From: Emticicia agri | GTDB taxonomy: Bacteria > Bacteroidota > Bacteroidia > Cytophagales > Spirosomataceae | DNA length: 64,000 nucleotides | Reading direction: 5' to 3' | Assembly (NCBI GenBank): GCA_945860265.1 | Contig: CAMAQF010000001.1 | Location: 167,041 to 231,040 of the forward strand | In this document: piece after piece, positions 53,575 to 62,654 of the stretch | Layout: the number at the start of each line of letters is the position of its first letter | Position numbering within the stretch: position 1 is the stretch's first letter | Position numbers and translations under genes: made by a program | The notes under the pieces: generated by a model | Databases searched by the model: none | Seen by the model: only the letters and a program-made list of their open reading frames with translations | What the model was told of the DNA's origin: nothing

Positions 53575-55362
53575 TCAAAACCAATCACTTTGCATTTCAA
53601 TTGTTACGTTATCGGTGCTTTGTAAGCGTTTTACGAGTGAATCTACTTTAACCAATTCATATTCATAAAAATACCTCATCGTAGCCAATTTTCCTTGATA
53701 GAAATTCTGGTCGGCTTCATGAGCATCATTTAGTTTTTGTTGGGCAACAATTCCTTGATTAAGCCATTGCCAAGCAATCGTAATGATGCCAAACATTTCA
53801 AGATAAAGCGTCGCATCGGCCAAAAACTTCTCAGTTTCACCCTTTCCTGCCAAACCGAGCAAATAGCCCGTGGCTTGTTGAGCTTTGCTCAATGATTTCT
53901 GCAATTTTTCTACAAAAGGCTCTAAAGAAGCATGATTAGAAGCCTCTGTCATAGTTTTATTTACTTCTTCAAAGAAAATTTGAGTTGATTTCCCGTTATG
54001 AATCGTGATTTTTCTCCCTAATAAATCTATACCATGAATAGCCGTTGTACCTTCATGAATTGGGTGAATACGTGCATCTCGGTAAAATTGTTCGACCGTA
54101 AAATCAGTTGTATAACCAGCACCACCCAAAACCTGCACGGCCGCACTCGTCGAAAGACAGCACATTTCGGAAGGATATGATTTGGCTATTGGCGTTAGTA
54201 AATCCAGCAATAAATTAGCTCGTTCTTTGGCGTCACCTTCTTCCACATGAATAAAATCCGACAATAGACTACAGTATAAGTTCAAAGCAAGTGAACCTTC
54301 CACTACAGATTTTTGAAACAACAACATTCGCTTCACATCAGCATGATTAATGATTGGAGTTTGAGGTTTGGCAGGGTCTTTTTCAGAAATTTTCCTCCCT
54401 TGCGGACGCTCTTTTGCATAAGCCAACGAAGCATAATATGCTGCCGTACCTATGGCAGTTGCGTTCATACCTACACCTATGCGAGCCTCATTCATCAATT
54501 GAAACATATAACTTAAACCTTTGTGCGGCTCACCGACTAAATAGCCTTCGGCTCCATCATTTAAGCCTATGCTTAAATGTGCAATTGGAGCTCCCTTATA
54601 ACCCATCTTATGAAAAATTCCAGCCGTCAATACATCATTATCAATTAATTCTGAATTTTTGATACGTTTTTGTGGAACAACGAAAAGTGAAATTCCTTTT
54701 GCTCCAATTGGCCCGCCTTTTATTTTGGCAAGCATCAAGTGAACAATATTTTCGCAGGCATCGTGGTCACCCGCTGAAATGTAGATTTTCTGTCCTTTTA
54801 TCTTGTAAACGCCTTCCACATCGGTAGCTTCTGCCGAAGTCGAAATATCAGAAAGTGAACTTCCTGCATCGGGTTCGGTCAAAGCCATCGTTCCTTGCCA
54901 TTTACCAGAATACATATTTGGCGTGAAAGTATCAATCAATGTTTGCGAACCAAAAGTGCGAATTAAATTAGCCGAGCCGCCACTCATAAAAGAAAAAATA
55001 CTCGAAGAATAATTGGCTGCTTGAAAAATAAAACCAGCAGCGTTCAAAAATGTAATTGGCAACTGTTGTCCACCTTCGTCATAGCGAAAAGCCGCATTTA
55101 CCCAACCATCTTCACCCATTTTCTTGATGATGTCCTTCATCCCTTCGTGGATTCTAATTTTGCCATCGACCAATTGCGGCTCTTTTCTGTCCATTTCATT
55201 TAAAAGTGGAAGCATCATTTTGGTGGCAATGCCTTCGGCAGCCTCAAGCACCATATCAAATGACTCTCGGTTGTGGTCTTGAAAATATTTGTAATTTGTA
55301 AGTGACTCACTATCAAGCACTTCAAACAATTGAAATTGTAAATCTCGTTTTGAGTAAAACAT
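53575..55362 (-). CDS. Acyl-CoA dehydrogenase with extra C-terminal domain (DmdC-like)
   Basis: 595 aa, longer than the first acyl-CoA dehydrogenase because of an N-terminal extension and a C-terminal domain seen in the 3-methylmercaptopropionyl-CoA dehydrogenase subgroup. FAD/substrate motifs are GTMALTEPDAGSSLSDISTSA (about residues 158-178) and the C-terminal YRDARIHPIHEGTTAIHG, whose Glu is the usual base position. The substrate is probably a short or medium acyl-CoA; the DmdC relation is by layout only. Single gene, ending in the nested repeat. Confidence 0.88.
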   Translation of the reverse strand: MFYSKRDLQFQLFEVLDSESLTNYKYFQDHNRESFDMVLEAAEGIATKMMLPLLNEMDRKEPQLVDGKIRIHEGMKDIIKKMGEDGWVNAAFRYDEGGQQLPITFLNAAGFIFQAANYSSSIFSFMSGGSANLIRTFGSQTLIDTFTPNMYSGKWQGTMALTEPDAGSSLSDISTSAEATDVEGVYKIKGQKIYISAGDHDACENIVHLMLAKIKGGPIGAKGISLFVVPQKRIKNSELIDNDVLTAGIFHKMGYKGAPIAHLSIGLNDGAEGYLVGEPHKGLSYMFQLMNEARIGVGMNATAIGTAAYYASLAYAKERPQGRKISEKDPAKPQTPIINHADVKRMLLFQKSVVEGSLALNLYCSLLSDFIHVEEGDAKERANLLLDLLTPIAKSYPSEMCCLSTSAAVQVLGGAGYTTDFTVEQFYRDARIHPIHEGTTAIHGIDLLGRKITIHNGKSTQIFFEEVNKTMTEASNHASLEPFVEKLQKSLSKAQQATGYLLGLAGKGETEKFLADATLYLEMFGIITIAWQWLNQGIVAQQKLNDAHEADQNFYQGKLATMRYFYEYELVKVDSLVKRLQSTDNVTIEMQSDWF

Positions 55363-55418
55363 GACCCCCTCCGAATCGTCGGACCGTCCCCTAATGGGGA
55401 GTTAAATATTAAAATAAA

Positions 55419-56069
55419 TTAGATTAAAAAAAAACGGCTATTTACTTTAAAAAAAAGTATTTTAGCTCCTTTTAGGGCGATAGGTATTCCCACTCCCAAC
55501 ACTCCTCCCGCAAAAACATCTCTTGGAAAATGTTGAAAAAGGTACATTCGAGAATACCCCACTAGCATTGCCACTAATAAAGGAATAATTGCCAAACGAG
55601 GTTTATTTAACACAAACAAGCACACACATGCAAAAGCAAAAGCCGTCATGGTATGCCCCGACGGAAAACTTAGCCAATGGTGCATCGTTACGCCTTCAAC
55701 TAAGTGAATAGCTTGGCTCGAATGTTGATAAACTTCAATAGGTCTTGGATAATTAAAGATGTTTTTCAACGAAACCGACACCAAAACTTTTGATAACCAA
55801 CTAATAAGCAGTACTTTTATTGCTTGGTTATTCTTTATTCCTTTTGTGTACTTTTCAAAAGCAAAATATAAGGGTAATCCGAGCCAAATTGTGTCCTCGC
55901 CGAGTAGAGTTATACAGCAAAAAAAGCTATCGGATAGTGAATTATGATGTCGATTTATCCAAAACATTATTTCGGTTGGTGTAAATAATAGTTGCAAAAC
56001 AGCCCCAAAAACCACCCAAATAAGGAAGAGAATGAAAAATAAACGATTATTAGTAAGTATTTTAAGCAT
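55419..56069 (-). CDS. PAP2-family membrane phosphatase
   Basis: 216 aa, six hydrophobic helices. The three acid-phosphatase motifs are complete: C1 KNIFNYPRP (about residues 103-111), C2 FPSGHT (about 132-137) and C3 SRMYLFQHFPRD (about 178-189), with the nucleophilic His in C3. It dephosphorylates a lipid such as undecaprenyl pyrophosphate or phosphatidate at the membrane. Without context the substrate is open. It is divergent to the DUF177 gene. Confidence 0.9.
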   Translation of the reverse strand: MLKILTNNRLFFILFLIWVVFGAVLQLLFTPTEIMFWINRHHNSLSDSFFCCITLLGEDTIWLGLPLYFAFEKYTKGIKNNQAIKVLLISWLSKVLVSVSLKNIFNYPRPIEVYQHSSQAIHLVEGVTMHHWLSFPSGHTMTAFAFACVCLFVLNKPRLAIIPLLVAMLVGYSRMYLFQHFPRDVFAGGVLGVGIPIALKGAKILFFKVNSRFFLI

Positions 56070-56132
56070 TTTCTCTAAGAAACTTTCTTAATTCCAAAAT
56101 TAGCCGTAAATTTACAACCTTTCTTTGAAAAC

Positions 56133-56675
56133 GTGAGCAAGATACTATCAAAATACGACATTAACATTCAAGGACTCGAAGAAAAGGTTCATACTTTCGA
56201 ATTCGAGGGAGATGAAAGATTTTTTGGGGGCTTCGAGCAAAGTTTCATTACGAACGGCCATTTCAAGGCAATAATAAGGCTCAACAAAAACTCAGCATTG
56301 ATTCAGTTGAACTTTGATATTACGGCAACGCTCGAATTAACTTGTGACCGTAGTCTTGAATCTTTTGATGAAGAAGTACAGGTTTCAGAAAAATATATTT
56401 ATAAGTTTGGTGACCGTTATGAAGAAATTTCTGACGAAATCGAAATGATTCCTTACGGAGCAGACACAATCAATATCGCACAACACATTTATGATTTTAT
56501 TGGCATTTCGCTTCCGATGAAGAAGCTACATCCAAGATTCAGAAATGAGGATATTGACGAAGATGGTTTGATGGTTTATACTTCCGTAAAAAAGCAAGAA
56601 TCAACCGAAGAGCCAAAAGAGCAAGAAATCGACCCAAGATGGGCTGCTCTTAGTAAATTAAGAATGAATAATTAA
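56133..56675 (+). CDS. DUF177 protein (YceD-like)
   Basis: 180 aa with a GTG start at 56133. The DUF177 region includes ITATLELTCDRSLESFDEEV and the acidic stretch following it, with one cysteine where family members often have metal-binding pairs. It is nearly always encoded just before rpmF and is thought to act in 23S rRNA metabolism or ribosome assembly. It starts the cluster DUF177-rpmF-plsX-fabH-efp-accB. Confidence 0.9.
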   Translation: MSKILSKYDINIQGLEEKVHTFEFEGDERFFGGFEQSFITNGHFKAIIRLNKNSALIQLNFDITATLELTCDRSLESFDEEVQVSEKYIYKFGDRYEEISDEIEMIPYGADTINIAQHIYDFIGISLPMKKLHPRFRNEDIDEDGLMVYTSVKKQESTEEPKEQEIDPRWAALSKLRMNN

Positions 56676-56766
56676 GAATAAAGAAAGAGCCTTTAAGCTG
56701 TATATTCTTTTTCGCTGATTAATTTAGATATATAAATTTTGTAAATAGTTAATTGTTAATAGTAAA

Positions 56767-56958
56767 ATGGCACATCCTAAGAGAAGACATTCGACATCAA
56801 GAAGAGATAAGCGTAGAACGCACGATTCTTTATCAACTAAAGCCTTATCGGTAGATGCTACTACTGGCGAAATTCATGTTCGTCACCGTGCACACATATT
56901 TGAAGGCAACTTATTTTACAAAGGCAAATTAGTTGCTGAAGGCTATCAAAAAGCTTAA
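56767..56958 (+). CDS. rpmF: 50S ribosomal protein L32
   Basis: 63 aa. The N-terminus MAHPKRRHSTSRRDKRRTHD is the typical L32 opening. The C-terminal zinc cysteines of some L32 proteins are absent (HVRHRAHIFEGNLFYKGK), so this is a Cys-minus form. It is part of the large ribosomal subunit near the peptidyl-transferase centre. It follows DUF177 and precedes plsX, the common order. Confidence 0.95.
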   Translation: MAHPKRRHSTSRRDKRRTHDSLSTKALSVDATTGEIHVRHRAHIFEGNLFYKGKLVAEGYQKA

Positions 56959-57074
56959 TAATACTTGTGCCTGGATACTGGTTACTTACCTATTAGATTG
57001 TGTGCTAATCACATAATAAACACCAGTAGCCGTTACCCAAAAACAAATATTTACTCAACCTAGAGATTGCTTTT

Positions 57075-58016
57075 ATGAAAATTGCCGTAGATGTTATGGG
57101 GGGTGATTTTGCTCCCAAAGCCATCGTCGAAGGTGCTGTAAATGCCGCCAATCAATTACCCGAAGGCGTAAAGCTGGTTCTGATTGGTAAACAAGGCATA
57201 ATGCTCGATATTTTACGAACAATGAAATATCCTGCTCTTGCTATTGAAATGGTTAATGCTGACGATGTTATAGAGATGAGTGAACATCCTACAAGGGCTT
57301 TTTCTCAAAAACCCAATTCCAGCATTGGAGTTGGGTTTAAACTTTTAAAGGAGAAACAAGTCGATGCTTTTTGTAGTGCTGGAAATACTGGTGCTATGAT
57401 GGTAGGTTCACTTTTTACAGTTAAAACCGTTGGAAATATCCAACGCCCACCTATTGCGGGTTTTCTTCCCCTAAAAAATGGCAAGTATAGCTTAATGCTA
57501 GATATTGGTGCTAATGCCGACTGTAAACCCGAAGTTTTGTCCGAATTTGCCGAGCTCGGTTCACTTTATACAAAATTTGCATTCGGAATTACTAATCCTA
57601 AAGTTGCTTTACTAAATATTGGTGAAGAAGAACAGAAAGGCTCAACAGTAGTGCAAGCGGCTCATCAATTACTCAAAATCAACAAAAAAATCAACTTCAT
57701 CGGCAACGTAGAAGGACGCGATTTGTTTGATGGGAAAGCCGATGTAATCGTAACCGAAGGTTTTACAGGAAATGTTATCTTCAAAATGGGCGAATCGTTC
57801 TATGATTATGCAGCCTCAAAAGGTATCAAAGACCCATTCATCGACCGTATGAATTACGAAGTCGGTGGTGGTAGTCCTATTATTGGTATCAGAGGCAATG
57901 TAATTGTGGCACACGGAATTTCTTCACCCGAAGCTATCAAAAACATGATTTTCTTGGCTATTCGTCAAGTCGAATCAAAAGTAATCGAACAGATTATCGA
58001 ATCATACGAAGATTGA
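57075..58016 (+). CDS. plsX: Phosphate acyltransferase PlsX
   Basis: 313 aa. It converts acyl-ACP to acyl-phosphate for PlsY in phospholipid synthesis. The opening MKIAVDVMGGDFAPKAIVEGAV and VDAFCSAGNTGAMMVGS, MLDIGANADCKPE and IVTEGFTGNVIFK are all diagnostic. It is a peripheral membrane enzyme. It lies between rpmF and fabH, so fatty acid and phospholipid initiation genes are clustered. Confidence 0.97.
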   Translation: MKIAVDVMGGDFAPKAIVEGAVNAANQLPEGVKLVLIGKQGIMLDILRTMKYPALAIEMVNADDVIEMSEHPTRAFSQKPNSSIGVGFKLLKEKQVDAFCSAGNTGAMMVGSLFTVKTVGNIQRPPIAGFLPLKNGKYSLMLDIGANADCKPEVLSEFAELGSLYTKFAFGITNPKVALLNIGEEEQKGSTVVQAAHQLLKINKKINFIGNVEGRDLFDGKADVIVTEGFTGNVIFKMGESFYDYAASKGIKDPFIDRMNYEVGGGSPIIGIRGNVIVAHGISSPEAIKNMIFLAIRQVESKVIEQIIESYED

Positions 58017-58150
58017 TTATCTCTGTAAAAAGTTATAAGCATTACGCTGTACGCTTTAATTTACTTCAATTATTTTTGTTGAAAACAATTTGAAATGATT
58101 CCTATAAGCATAAAGCCTACTGCATGTCGCTTATAGCCAAATTTTATAAA

Positions 58151-59137
58151 ATGAAATTAAAAGCAGCTATCACTGGTGTTCATGGCTATGTGCCAGAAGA
58201 TATTTTGACCAACGAAGACTTAGAGAAATTGGTAGACACAAACGACGAGTGGATTGTTGCTCGTACTGGTATTAAAGAACGCCATATTCAACGAGGTGAA
58301 GGCTTAGCAACTTCACACATGGCCTCAGAGGCAGTGAAAGGCTTACTTTCAAAAACAGGAACCGACCCAAAAGATATCGAATTGGTGATATGTGCAACGG
58401 TAACACCTGATTATATGTTTCCTTCGACCGCCAATCTTGTGTGCACGCAATGTGGCATTCCGACGATTGGTAGTTTTGATATTTTGGCAGCTTGTTCGGG
58501 TTTTTTATACGCACTCTCTGTTGGCTCACAGTTTATTGAGTCTGGCAGATATAAAAAAGTAATTGTTATCGGTGCTGATAAAATGTCGGCAATCGTTGAT
58601 TATACCGACCGTACAACTTGTGTACTTTTCGGCGATGGGGCAGGAGCTGTTTTGCTCGAACCAACCACCGAAAACGAAGGCCTTTTAGATTTCATATTGA
58701 AATCTGATGGTACTGGCGAAAATCATTTAATTATGAAAGGTGGCGGAAGCCGCTACCCAGCAAGCCACGAAACAGTCGATAACAGATGGCACAATATTCA
58801 CCAAGAAGGCCCATCCGTATTTAAGTTTGCCGTGACAAACATGGCAGATGTTTCGGCAGAAATTATGGAAAAAAATAACCTCACTGGCAATGATGTTGCG
58901 TGGCTAGTTCCTCACCAAGCCAACAAACGTATCATTGATGCAACTGCTCGCCGCATGGGTATTGGCGATGAAAAAGTAATGCTAAACATCCAACGATACG
59001 GTAATACAACAGCCGCAACAATTCCTTTGTGCTTATTCGATTACGAAAAACAAATCAAAAAAGGTGATAACCTTATTTTGGCAGCTTTTGGTGGTGGATT
59101 TACGTGGGGGGCAGCTTATATAAAATGGTCAATCTAA
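58151..59137 (+). CDS. fabH: 3-oxoacyl-ACP synthase III
   Basis: 328 aa. It starts fatty acid synthesis by condensing an acyl-CoA primer with malonyl-ACP. The catalytic triad is complete: Cys115 in [10 protein letters not shown], His in VPHQANKRI and Asn in [11 protein letters not shown]. The start at 58151 (MKLKAAITG) is preferred over an ATG nine codons upstream. Primer choice (branched or straight) cannot be judged. It is followed by efp after a degenerate GATAATT-type repeat. Confidence 0.96.
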   Translation: MKLKAAITGVHGYVPEDILTNEDLEKLVDTNDEWIVARTGIKERHIQRGEGLATSHMASEAVKGLLSKTGTDPKDIELVICATVTPDYMFPSTANLVCTQCGIPTIGSFDILAACSGFLYALSVGSQFIESGRYKKVIVIGADKMSAIVDYTDRTTCVLFGDGAGAVLLEPTTENEGLLDFILKSDGTGENHLIMKGGGSRYPASHETVDNRWHNIHQEGPSVFKFAVTNMADVSAEIMEKNNLTGNDVAWLVPHQANKRIIDATARRMGIGDEKVMLNIQRYGNTTAATIPLCLFDYEKQIKKGDNLILAAFGGGFTWGAAYIKWSI

Positions 59138-59175
59138 TAATGGAAAATGAATAATTGATAATGGAAAATTAATGG
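59138..59175. repeat. GATAATGGAAAAT-type repeat
   Basis: TAATGGAAAATGAATAATTG followed by ATAATGGAAAATTAATGG, a direct repeat of (G)ATAATGGAAAAT. It is a weak relative of the repeat at 14231 and 16993, between fabH and efp. Confidence 0.4.
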
Positions 59176-59258
59176 TATCTGTTATTGAAATTCATTTTGC
59201 ATCGCACGGGCGACCCACCTCAATTATACATTATCAATAAAAAAAGATATATTTAGTA

Positions 59259-59831
59259 ATGGCAACAACCGCAGATTTTAGAAATGGTCTTTGTTTAGAT
59301 TGGAACGGCGACCTTTACACGATTACAGATTTTCAACACGTGAAGCCAGGTAAAGGCCCAGCTTTCGTCAGAACTAAACTCAGAAACATCAAAACAGGGA
59401 GAGTGATTGATAATACTTTTAATGCGGGTGTAACGGTTGTTACGGCACGTATTGAAAAAAGAGAATATCAATTTCTTTATAAAGATGAATCGGGCTATAA
59501 CTTCATGGAAAACGAAACTTTCGAGCAATTTAATCTTGACGAAAAGTTAGTTCCACAAGCCGATTTAATGAAAGATGGTCAAGAAGTATCGGTATTGGTT
59601 CATGCTGAAACTGAGACTATTTTGAGCGTTGAATTACCTCAATACGTTGAACTTCGTGTAACTTATACCGAGCCAGGTTTAAGAGGCGATACTTCTACAA
59701 GTGCCAATAAACCAGCCACGGTTGAAACAGGTGCAACTATTAAAGTGCCACTTTTTATTGATAACGACGAATTGATTCGTGTAAACACCACTACTTACGA
59801 ATACGATTCAAGAGTAAAAGAAGCTAAATAA
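59259..59831 (+). CDS. efp: Elongation factor P
   Basis: 190 aa, three beta-barrel domains. The tip motif [13 protein letters not shown] carries Lys32 at the position modified in many bacteria; no modifying enzyme is in the window. It relieves ribosome stalling at polyproline. The family signature near the C-terminus is [21 protein letters not shown]. It sits in the common fabH-efp-accB order. Confidence 0.97.
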   Translation: MATTADFRNGLCLDWNGDLYTITDFQHVKPGKGPAFVRTKLRNIKTGRVIDNTFNAGVTVVTARIEKREYQFLYKDESGYNFMENETFEQFNLDEKLVPQADLMKDGQEVSVLVHAETETILSVELPQYVELRVTYTEPGLRGDTSTSANKPATVETGATIKVPLFIDNDELIRVNTTTYEYDSRVKEAK

Positions 59832-59911
59832 TATATCAACAATTTTGAATAAAAGCCTTTTATTTTAAGACATTTATACAAATTGATTGAATCCTATATT
59901 GAAACATACCG

Positions 59912-59998
59912 AAGACGATACATCTATTAAATTTAAAAAAATAACAACGCTTCAAATAAGGTGTTTCTGTTTTCTTATTTCTTTGTAGGTATCGTCTT
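59912..59998. promoter_or_regulatory. Inverted repeat AAGACGATAC...GTATCGTCTT
   Basis: AAGACGATAC (59912-59921) and its reverse complement GTATCGTCTT (59989-59998), 67 bases apart. The right half lies in the spacer of the accB promoter, so it could be an operator or help form a leader structure. Confidence 0.4.
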
Positions 59999-60012
59999 TC
60001 TTTTTACATTTG
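59982..60012 (+). promoter_or_regulatory. Promoter of accB
   Basis: TTTG (59982-59985), a spacer of exactly 19 bases, then TACATTTG (60005-60012), a full match to the Bacteroidota TTTG-N19-TAnnTTTG promoter. It lies 43 bases before the accB ATG, so accB is transcribed from its own promoter as well as any read-through. Confidence 0.75.
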
Positions 60013-60054
60013 TAAGACAAATACACAAAAAGCACGAATAATCTTATACCCTTC

Positions 60055-60534
60055 ATGGAAACAAAAGACATCCAGAAATTAATAGATTTTATATCTCAAT
60101 CAGGTTTAGACGAAGTAAACATCGAAACTTCAGAATTGAAACTTGCTATAAAGCGTTATTCTAATGCCGCTCCAGTGGCTGTTCAAGCACAGCCAACTTA
60201 TGTTGCTCAAGCTCCAGTGGCTGCACCAGCACCAGTTCAACAAGTTGCTACTGCCACTCTAGTTGCTGCTGCACCAGTTGCCGAATCAAGCAATTTGATA
60301 ACTATCAAATCGCCGATGATTGGTACATTCTACCGTTCGGCTGGTCCAGACAAAGCAAATTTTGTAGATGCTGGCGATGATGTCACAACTGGAAAAGTCG
60401 TTTGTATCATCGAAGCAATGAAACTTTTCAACGAAATTGAGTCAGAAGTTTCTGGTAAAATCGTTAAAGTTTTGGTAGAAAACGCAACACCAGTAGAGTT
60501 CGACCAGCCTTTGTTCTTGGTTGAGCCAAACTAA
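60055..60534 (+). CDS. accB: Biotin carboxyl carrier protein of acetyl-CoA carboxylase
   Basis: 159 aa. It carries the carboxyl group on biotin between AccC and the carboxyltransferase. Residues about 1-35 are the N-terminal helical part; residues 38-78 form an Ala/Pro/Val-rich flexible linker; the biotinyl domain follows with the biotinylated Lys123 in [11 protein letters not shown]. In most relatives accC comes directly next. Here a Uma2 gene follows after 7 bases, and only a fragment of accC occurs 3 kb later. Confidence 0.96.
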   Translation: METKDIQKLIDFISQSGLDEVNIETSELKLAIKRYSNAAPVAVQAQPTYVAQAPVAAPAPVQQVATATLVAAAPVAESSNLITIKSPMIGTFYRSAGPDKANFVDAGDDVTTGKVVCIIEAMKLFNEIESEVSGKIVKVLVENATPVEFDQPLFLVEPN

Positions 60535-60541
60535 TAAGCTC

Positions 60542-61117
60542 ATGGCATTTGTTCATTATCCTCGCACATTTCAAGGTTTTCTTAACTGGAAACCCGAAAC
60601 TCGCCATAAATATGAGTGGAATAAGGGGAAAATAGAGAAAACTGAACATTTTAAACAATCCGAGTTCTTTATCATTCAAAATCTAAAAAGACTTTTTTTC
60701 ATAACTATAGCATCTCAAAGTGGTGGTGAATTAATGTCAGTGGTTGATATTATGACATCTTCCCGCCAATTACGAAGACCTGATTTTTCGTATTTTACAC
60801 GGGAACAAATTATTGAAATGGCAAAAAGCATTAATCAAGCAGGCGGCGTTCCGCTTATTACATTTGTCATTGAAATCATTTCTCCGAGCGATAACCAGAA
60901 TAAAATTTTAGAAAAAAATCAAGAATATTTTTCGGCAGGTGTGCAAGTTATTTGGCTAATTATGCCAAATCTTAAACGGGCGGCGTTCCGTCAAGTACAT
61001 ATATTTACATCACCCAAAAACGTACAAATTTGTACTGATGATGATATTTGTTCGGCAAAACCTGTTCTTGATGATTTTGAAATCAGTGTGAATGATTTGC
61101 TTACATTGCTGAGTTGA
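60542..61117 (+). CDS. Uma2-family (DUF820) PD-(D/E)xK nuclease-like protein
   Basis: 191 aa. The start is ATG 60542, 7 bases after accB. The restriction-endonuclease-like core shows RRPDFSYF (PD) and VIEIISPSDNQNK, the family ExxSPS motif, followed by FSAGVQVIWLIMP. Uma2 proteins are abundant in Cytophagales and cyanobacteria, often in accessory regions, and their role is unknown. Start of the accessory block inserted between accB and the accC fragment. Confidence 0.85.
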   Translation: MAFVHYPRTFQGFLNWKPETRHKYEWNKGKIEKTEHFKQSEFFIIQNLKRLFFITIASQSGGELMSVVDIMTSSRQLRRPDFSYFTREQIIEMAKSINQAGGVPLITFVIEIISPSDNQNKILEKNQEYFSAGVQVIWLIMPNLKRAAFRQVHIFTSPKNVQICTDDDICSAKPVLDDFEISVNDLLTLLS

Positions 61118-61181
61118 ATTTTAATGACAGAAGAACAAAAAGATACCGCCATGTTGAGGGCAATAGAAGAAATTAAATAGA

Positions 61182-61214
61182 AATTGGCAAAAAGACTCAA
61201 CCGCCACTTACGAA
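61182..61214 (+). pseudogene. Short remnant of an LRR lipoprotein tail
   Basis: Codes for NWQKDSTATYE. The same 33 bases recur at 62605-62637 as NWEKDPTATYE with 30 identities, near the end of the broken FN3/LRR gene. No start and no continuation. It marks a lost second copy of that gene. Confidence 0.6.
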
Positions 61215-61245
61215 CACTCAAAATATCAATTAAACTATAAAAACG

Positions 61246-61491
61246 ATGCAAATACAAGTTTTAAAAGATAGTTTTGGAAAAAATACGGGTGTGTTTATTC
61301 CTATGGAAGATTGGAATATTATCAGTCAAAAATATGAAGGCTTGAAAGGCTTAGTCAATATTTCAAAAACTAAAAAGAAAATTTCTGATTTGGTCGGAGC
61401 ATTATCTGACGAAACAGCAAATGCTATACTTGAAGAAGTGAAAGAAGGTCGAAAAAATTGGGAAAGAAGATTAGATAAACAGTTTAATTGA
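61246..61491 (+). CDS. Probable antitoxin of a PIN-domain module
   Basis: 81 aa, no signal. The N-terminus MQIQVLKDSFGKNTGVFIP with IPMEDWNIISQKY is the pattern of Phd/VapB-like or RelB-type antitoxins placed before PIN toxins, and the C-terminal half is charged and probably helical. No exact family could be named. Its stop overlaps the next ATG by one base (TGATG), so the two are translationally coupled. It should bind its toxin and own promoter. Confidence 0.7.
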   Translation: MQIQVLKDSFGKNTGVFIPMEDWNIISQKYEGLKGLVNISKTKKKISDLVGALSDETANAILEEVKEGRKNWERRLDKQFN

Positions 61492-61871
61492 TGTATTTAT
61501 TAGATACAAATGTAGTGATTCACTACTTAAACAAAGCTTTACCTACCCAATCAATTATATTTTTGAACGAATTTATTGATGAGCAATGCTATGTTTCGGC
61601 AATTACTCAAATGGAAACATTGGGTTTTAATTTCAAAAATAAAATTGACCAAAATATTACCGAAACTTTTATAGAAAATGCCACCGTTTTGGATATATAC
61701 TCAGATGTTATTCAAAAAACTATAAGTATAAGAAAAAGTAGAAAAATAGACCTTCCAGATGCTATTATTGCGGCAACGGCATTGGTTTATGACTTTACAC
61801 TTATTACTCAAAACATGAAAGATTTTGAAAAAATTCAAGGTTTAAAAACACTAAATTCTTTTGATTTATAA
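61491..61871 (+). CDS. PIN-domain ribonuclease toxin (VapC-like)
   Basis: 126 aa. The PIN acidic residues are present: Asp in MYLLDTNVVIHYL (about residue 5), Glu in ITQMETLGF (about 43) and Asp in LPDAIIAATAL (about 92), with LITQNMKDF at the end. Such toxins cut tRNA or mRNA. The partner antitoxin is encoded immediately upstream and overlaps by one base. The ATG at 61491 was chosen over TTG 61488. Confidence 0.88.
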   Translation: MYLLDTNVVIHYLNKALPTQSIIFLNEFIDEQCYVSAITQMETLGFNFKNKIDQNITETFIENATVLDIYSDVIQKTISIRKSRKIDLPDAIIAATALVYDFTLITQNMKDFEKIQGLKTLNSFDL

Positions 61872-61874
61872 TGT

Positions 61875-61910
61875 TTTCATAGCCCACGATTTAAACCGTA
61901 GGCTATGAAA
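61875..61910. repeat. Palindrome TTTCATAGCCCACG/CGTAGGCTATGAAA
   Basis: 14-base arms (61875-61888 and 61897-61910) with one mismatch. The core CCCACGAT...ACCGTAGG is shared with the hairpin at 10277-10301. It lies just after the PIN toxin gene and may also end its transcript. Confidence 0.65.
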
Positions 61911-61939
61911 CAGATTTAAAAATACCACATCCATTTTTT

Positions 61940-62649
61940 ATGAAAAAACTACTTCTACTTTTCGCCGGTATCACTTTATTTTACGCTTGCAAATCTAAAG
62001 AAACAGTGACTCCCAATCGCCCACCAAGTGCTTTTATGGTTACACAAACCTTAAAAAGCGATGGTAAGACTATTGTATTAAACTGGACAAAAGCCAAAGA
62101 CCCAGATGGTGATGCCGTAACTTATGCCGTAGTTTTGAAAGATACTTTGGTAAAAAATATAAGTGATACAACTTACACGATTACGACTTTAGACTTCAAT
62201 TATAGTCAAGCATGAAAAGTTATTGCCAAAGATGCCAAAGGATTGATAAGTGAGGCGAGTTTTACGGCAACGACCAAAGTTCAGACTTTTGTAACTATTC
62301 CTGATGCAAATTTTGAGAAAGCTTTAATTGATTTGAAGATTGATAAAGATGGTATTATTAACAAAAAATAATGAATATTAATGATGCAAAAGGGGTGGGG
62401 AACTTATTTATATTTAGTAGAAATATAAAAAGTCTTGTAGGAATAGACGCATTTGCAGATTTGAAACAACTTATTTGTGCTGAAAACAAATTAACGAACT
62501 TAGATATAAGTAAAAATGTCGGATTAAAAGAGTTTGATTGCTCATTTAACAGTAATCTCAAAACCATTTGTGTAGCAGATGTAGCAAAAGCCAATGCGAA
62601 TACTAATTGGGAAAAAGACCCAACCGCCACTTATGAAGTTTGTAAATAG
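61940..62649 (+). pseudogene. Broken FN3/leucine-rich-repeat lipoprotein
   Basis: Starts as a normal lipoprotein (signal with lipobox LFYAC, Cys17) followed by a fibronectin type III-like domain (TIVLNWTKAKDPDGDAVTYAVVL). A TGA at 62213-62215 interrupts it where relatives would have Trp (SQA-stop-KVIAKDAKG). The frame then continues to VTIPDANFEKALIDLKIDKDGIINKK and a stop. The leucine-rich part resumes in another frame at 62371 (INDAKGVGNL ... TNLDISKNVGLKEFDC) and ends at 62649. So one nonsense and one frameshift, and the product is not intact. Confidence 0.82.
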
Positions 62650-62654
62650 AAAAA

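Noticed and set aside
54354..54662. Plus-strand frames inside the acyl-CoA dehydrogenase gene at 53575-55362
   Set aside because: Antisense shadows rich in His/Leu/Ser with no family match.
61124..61180. 18-codon frame after the Uma2 gene
   Set aside because: No recognisable protein; it abuts the LRR remnant and may be debris.
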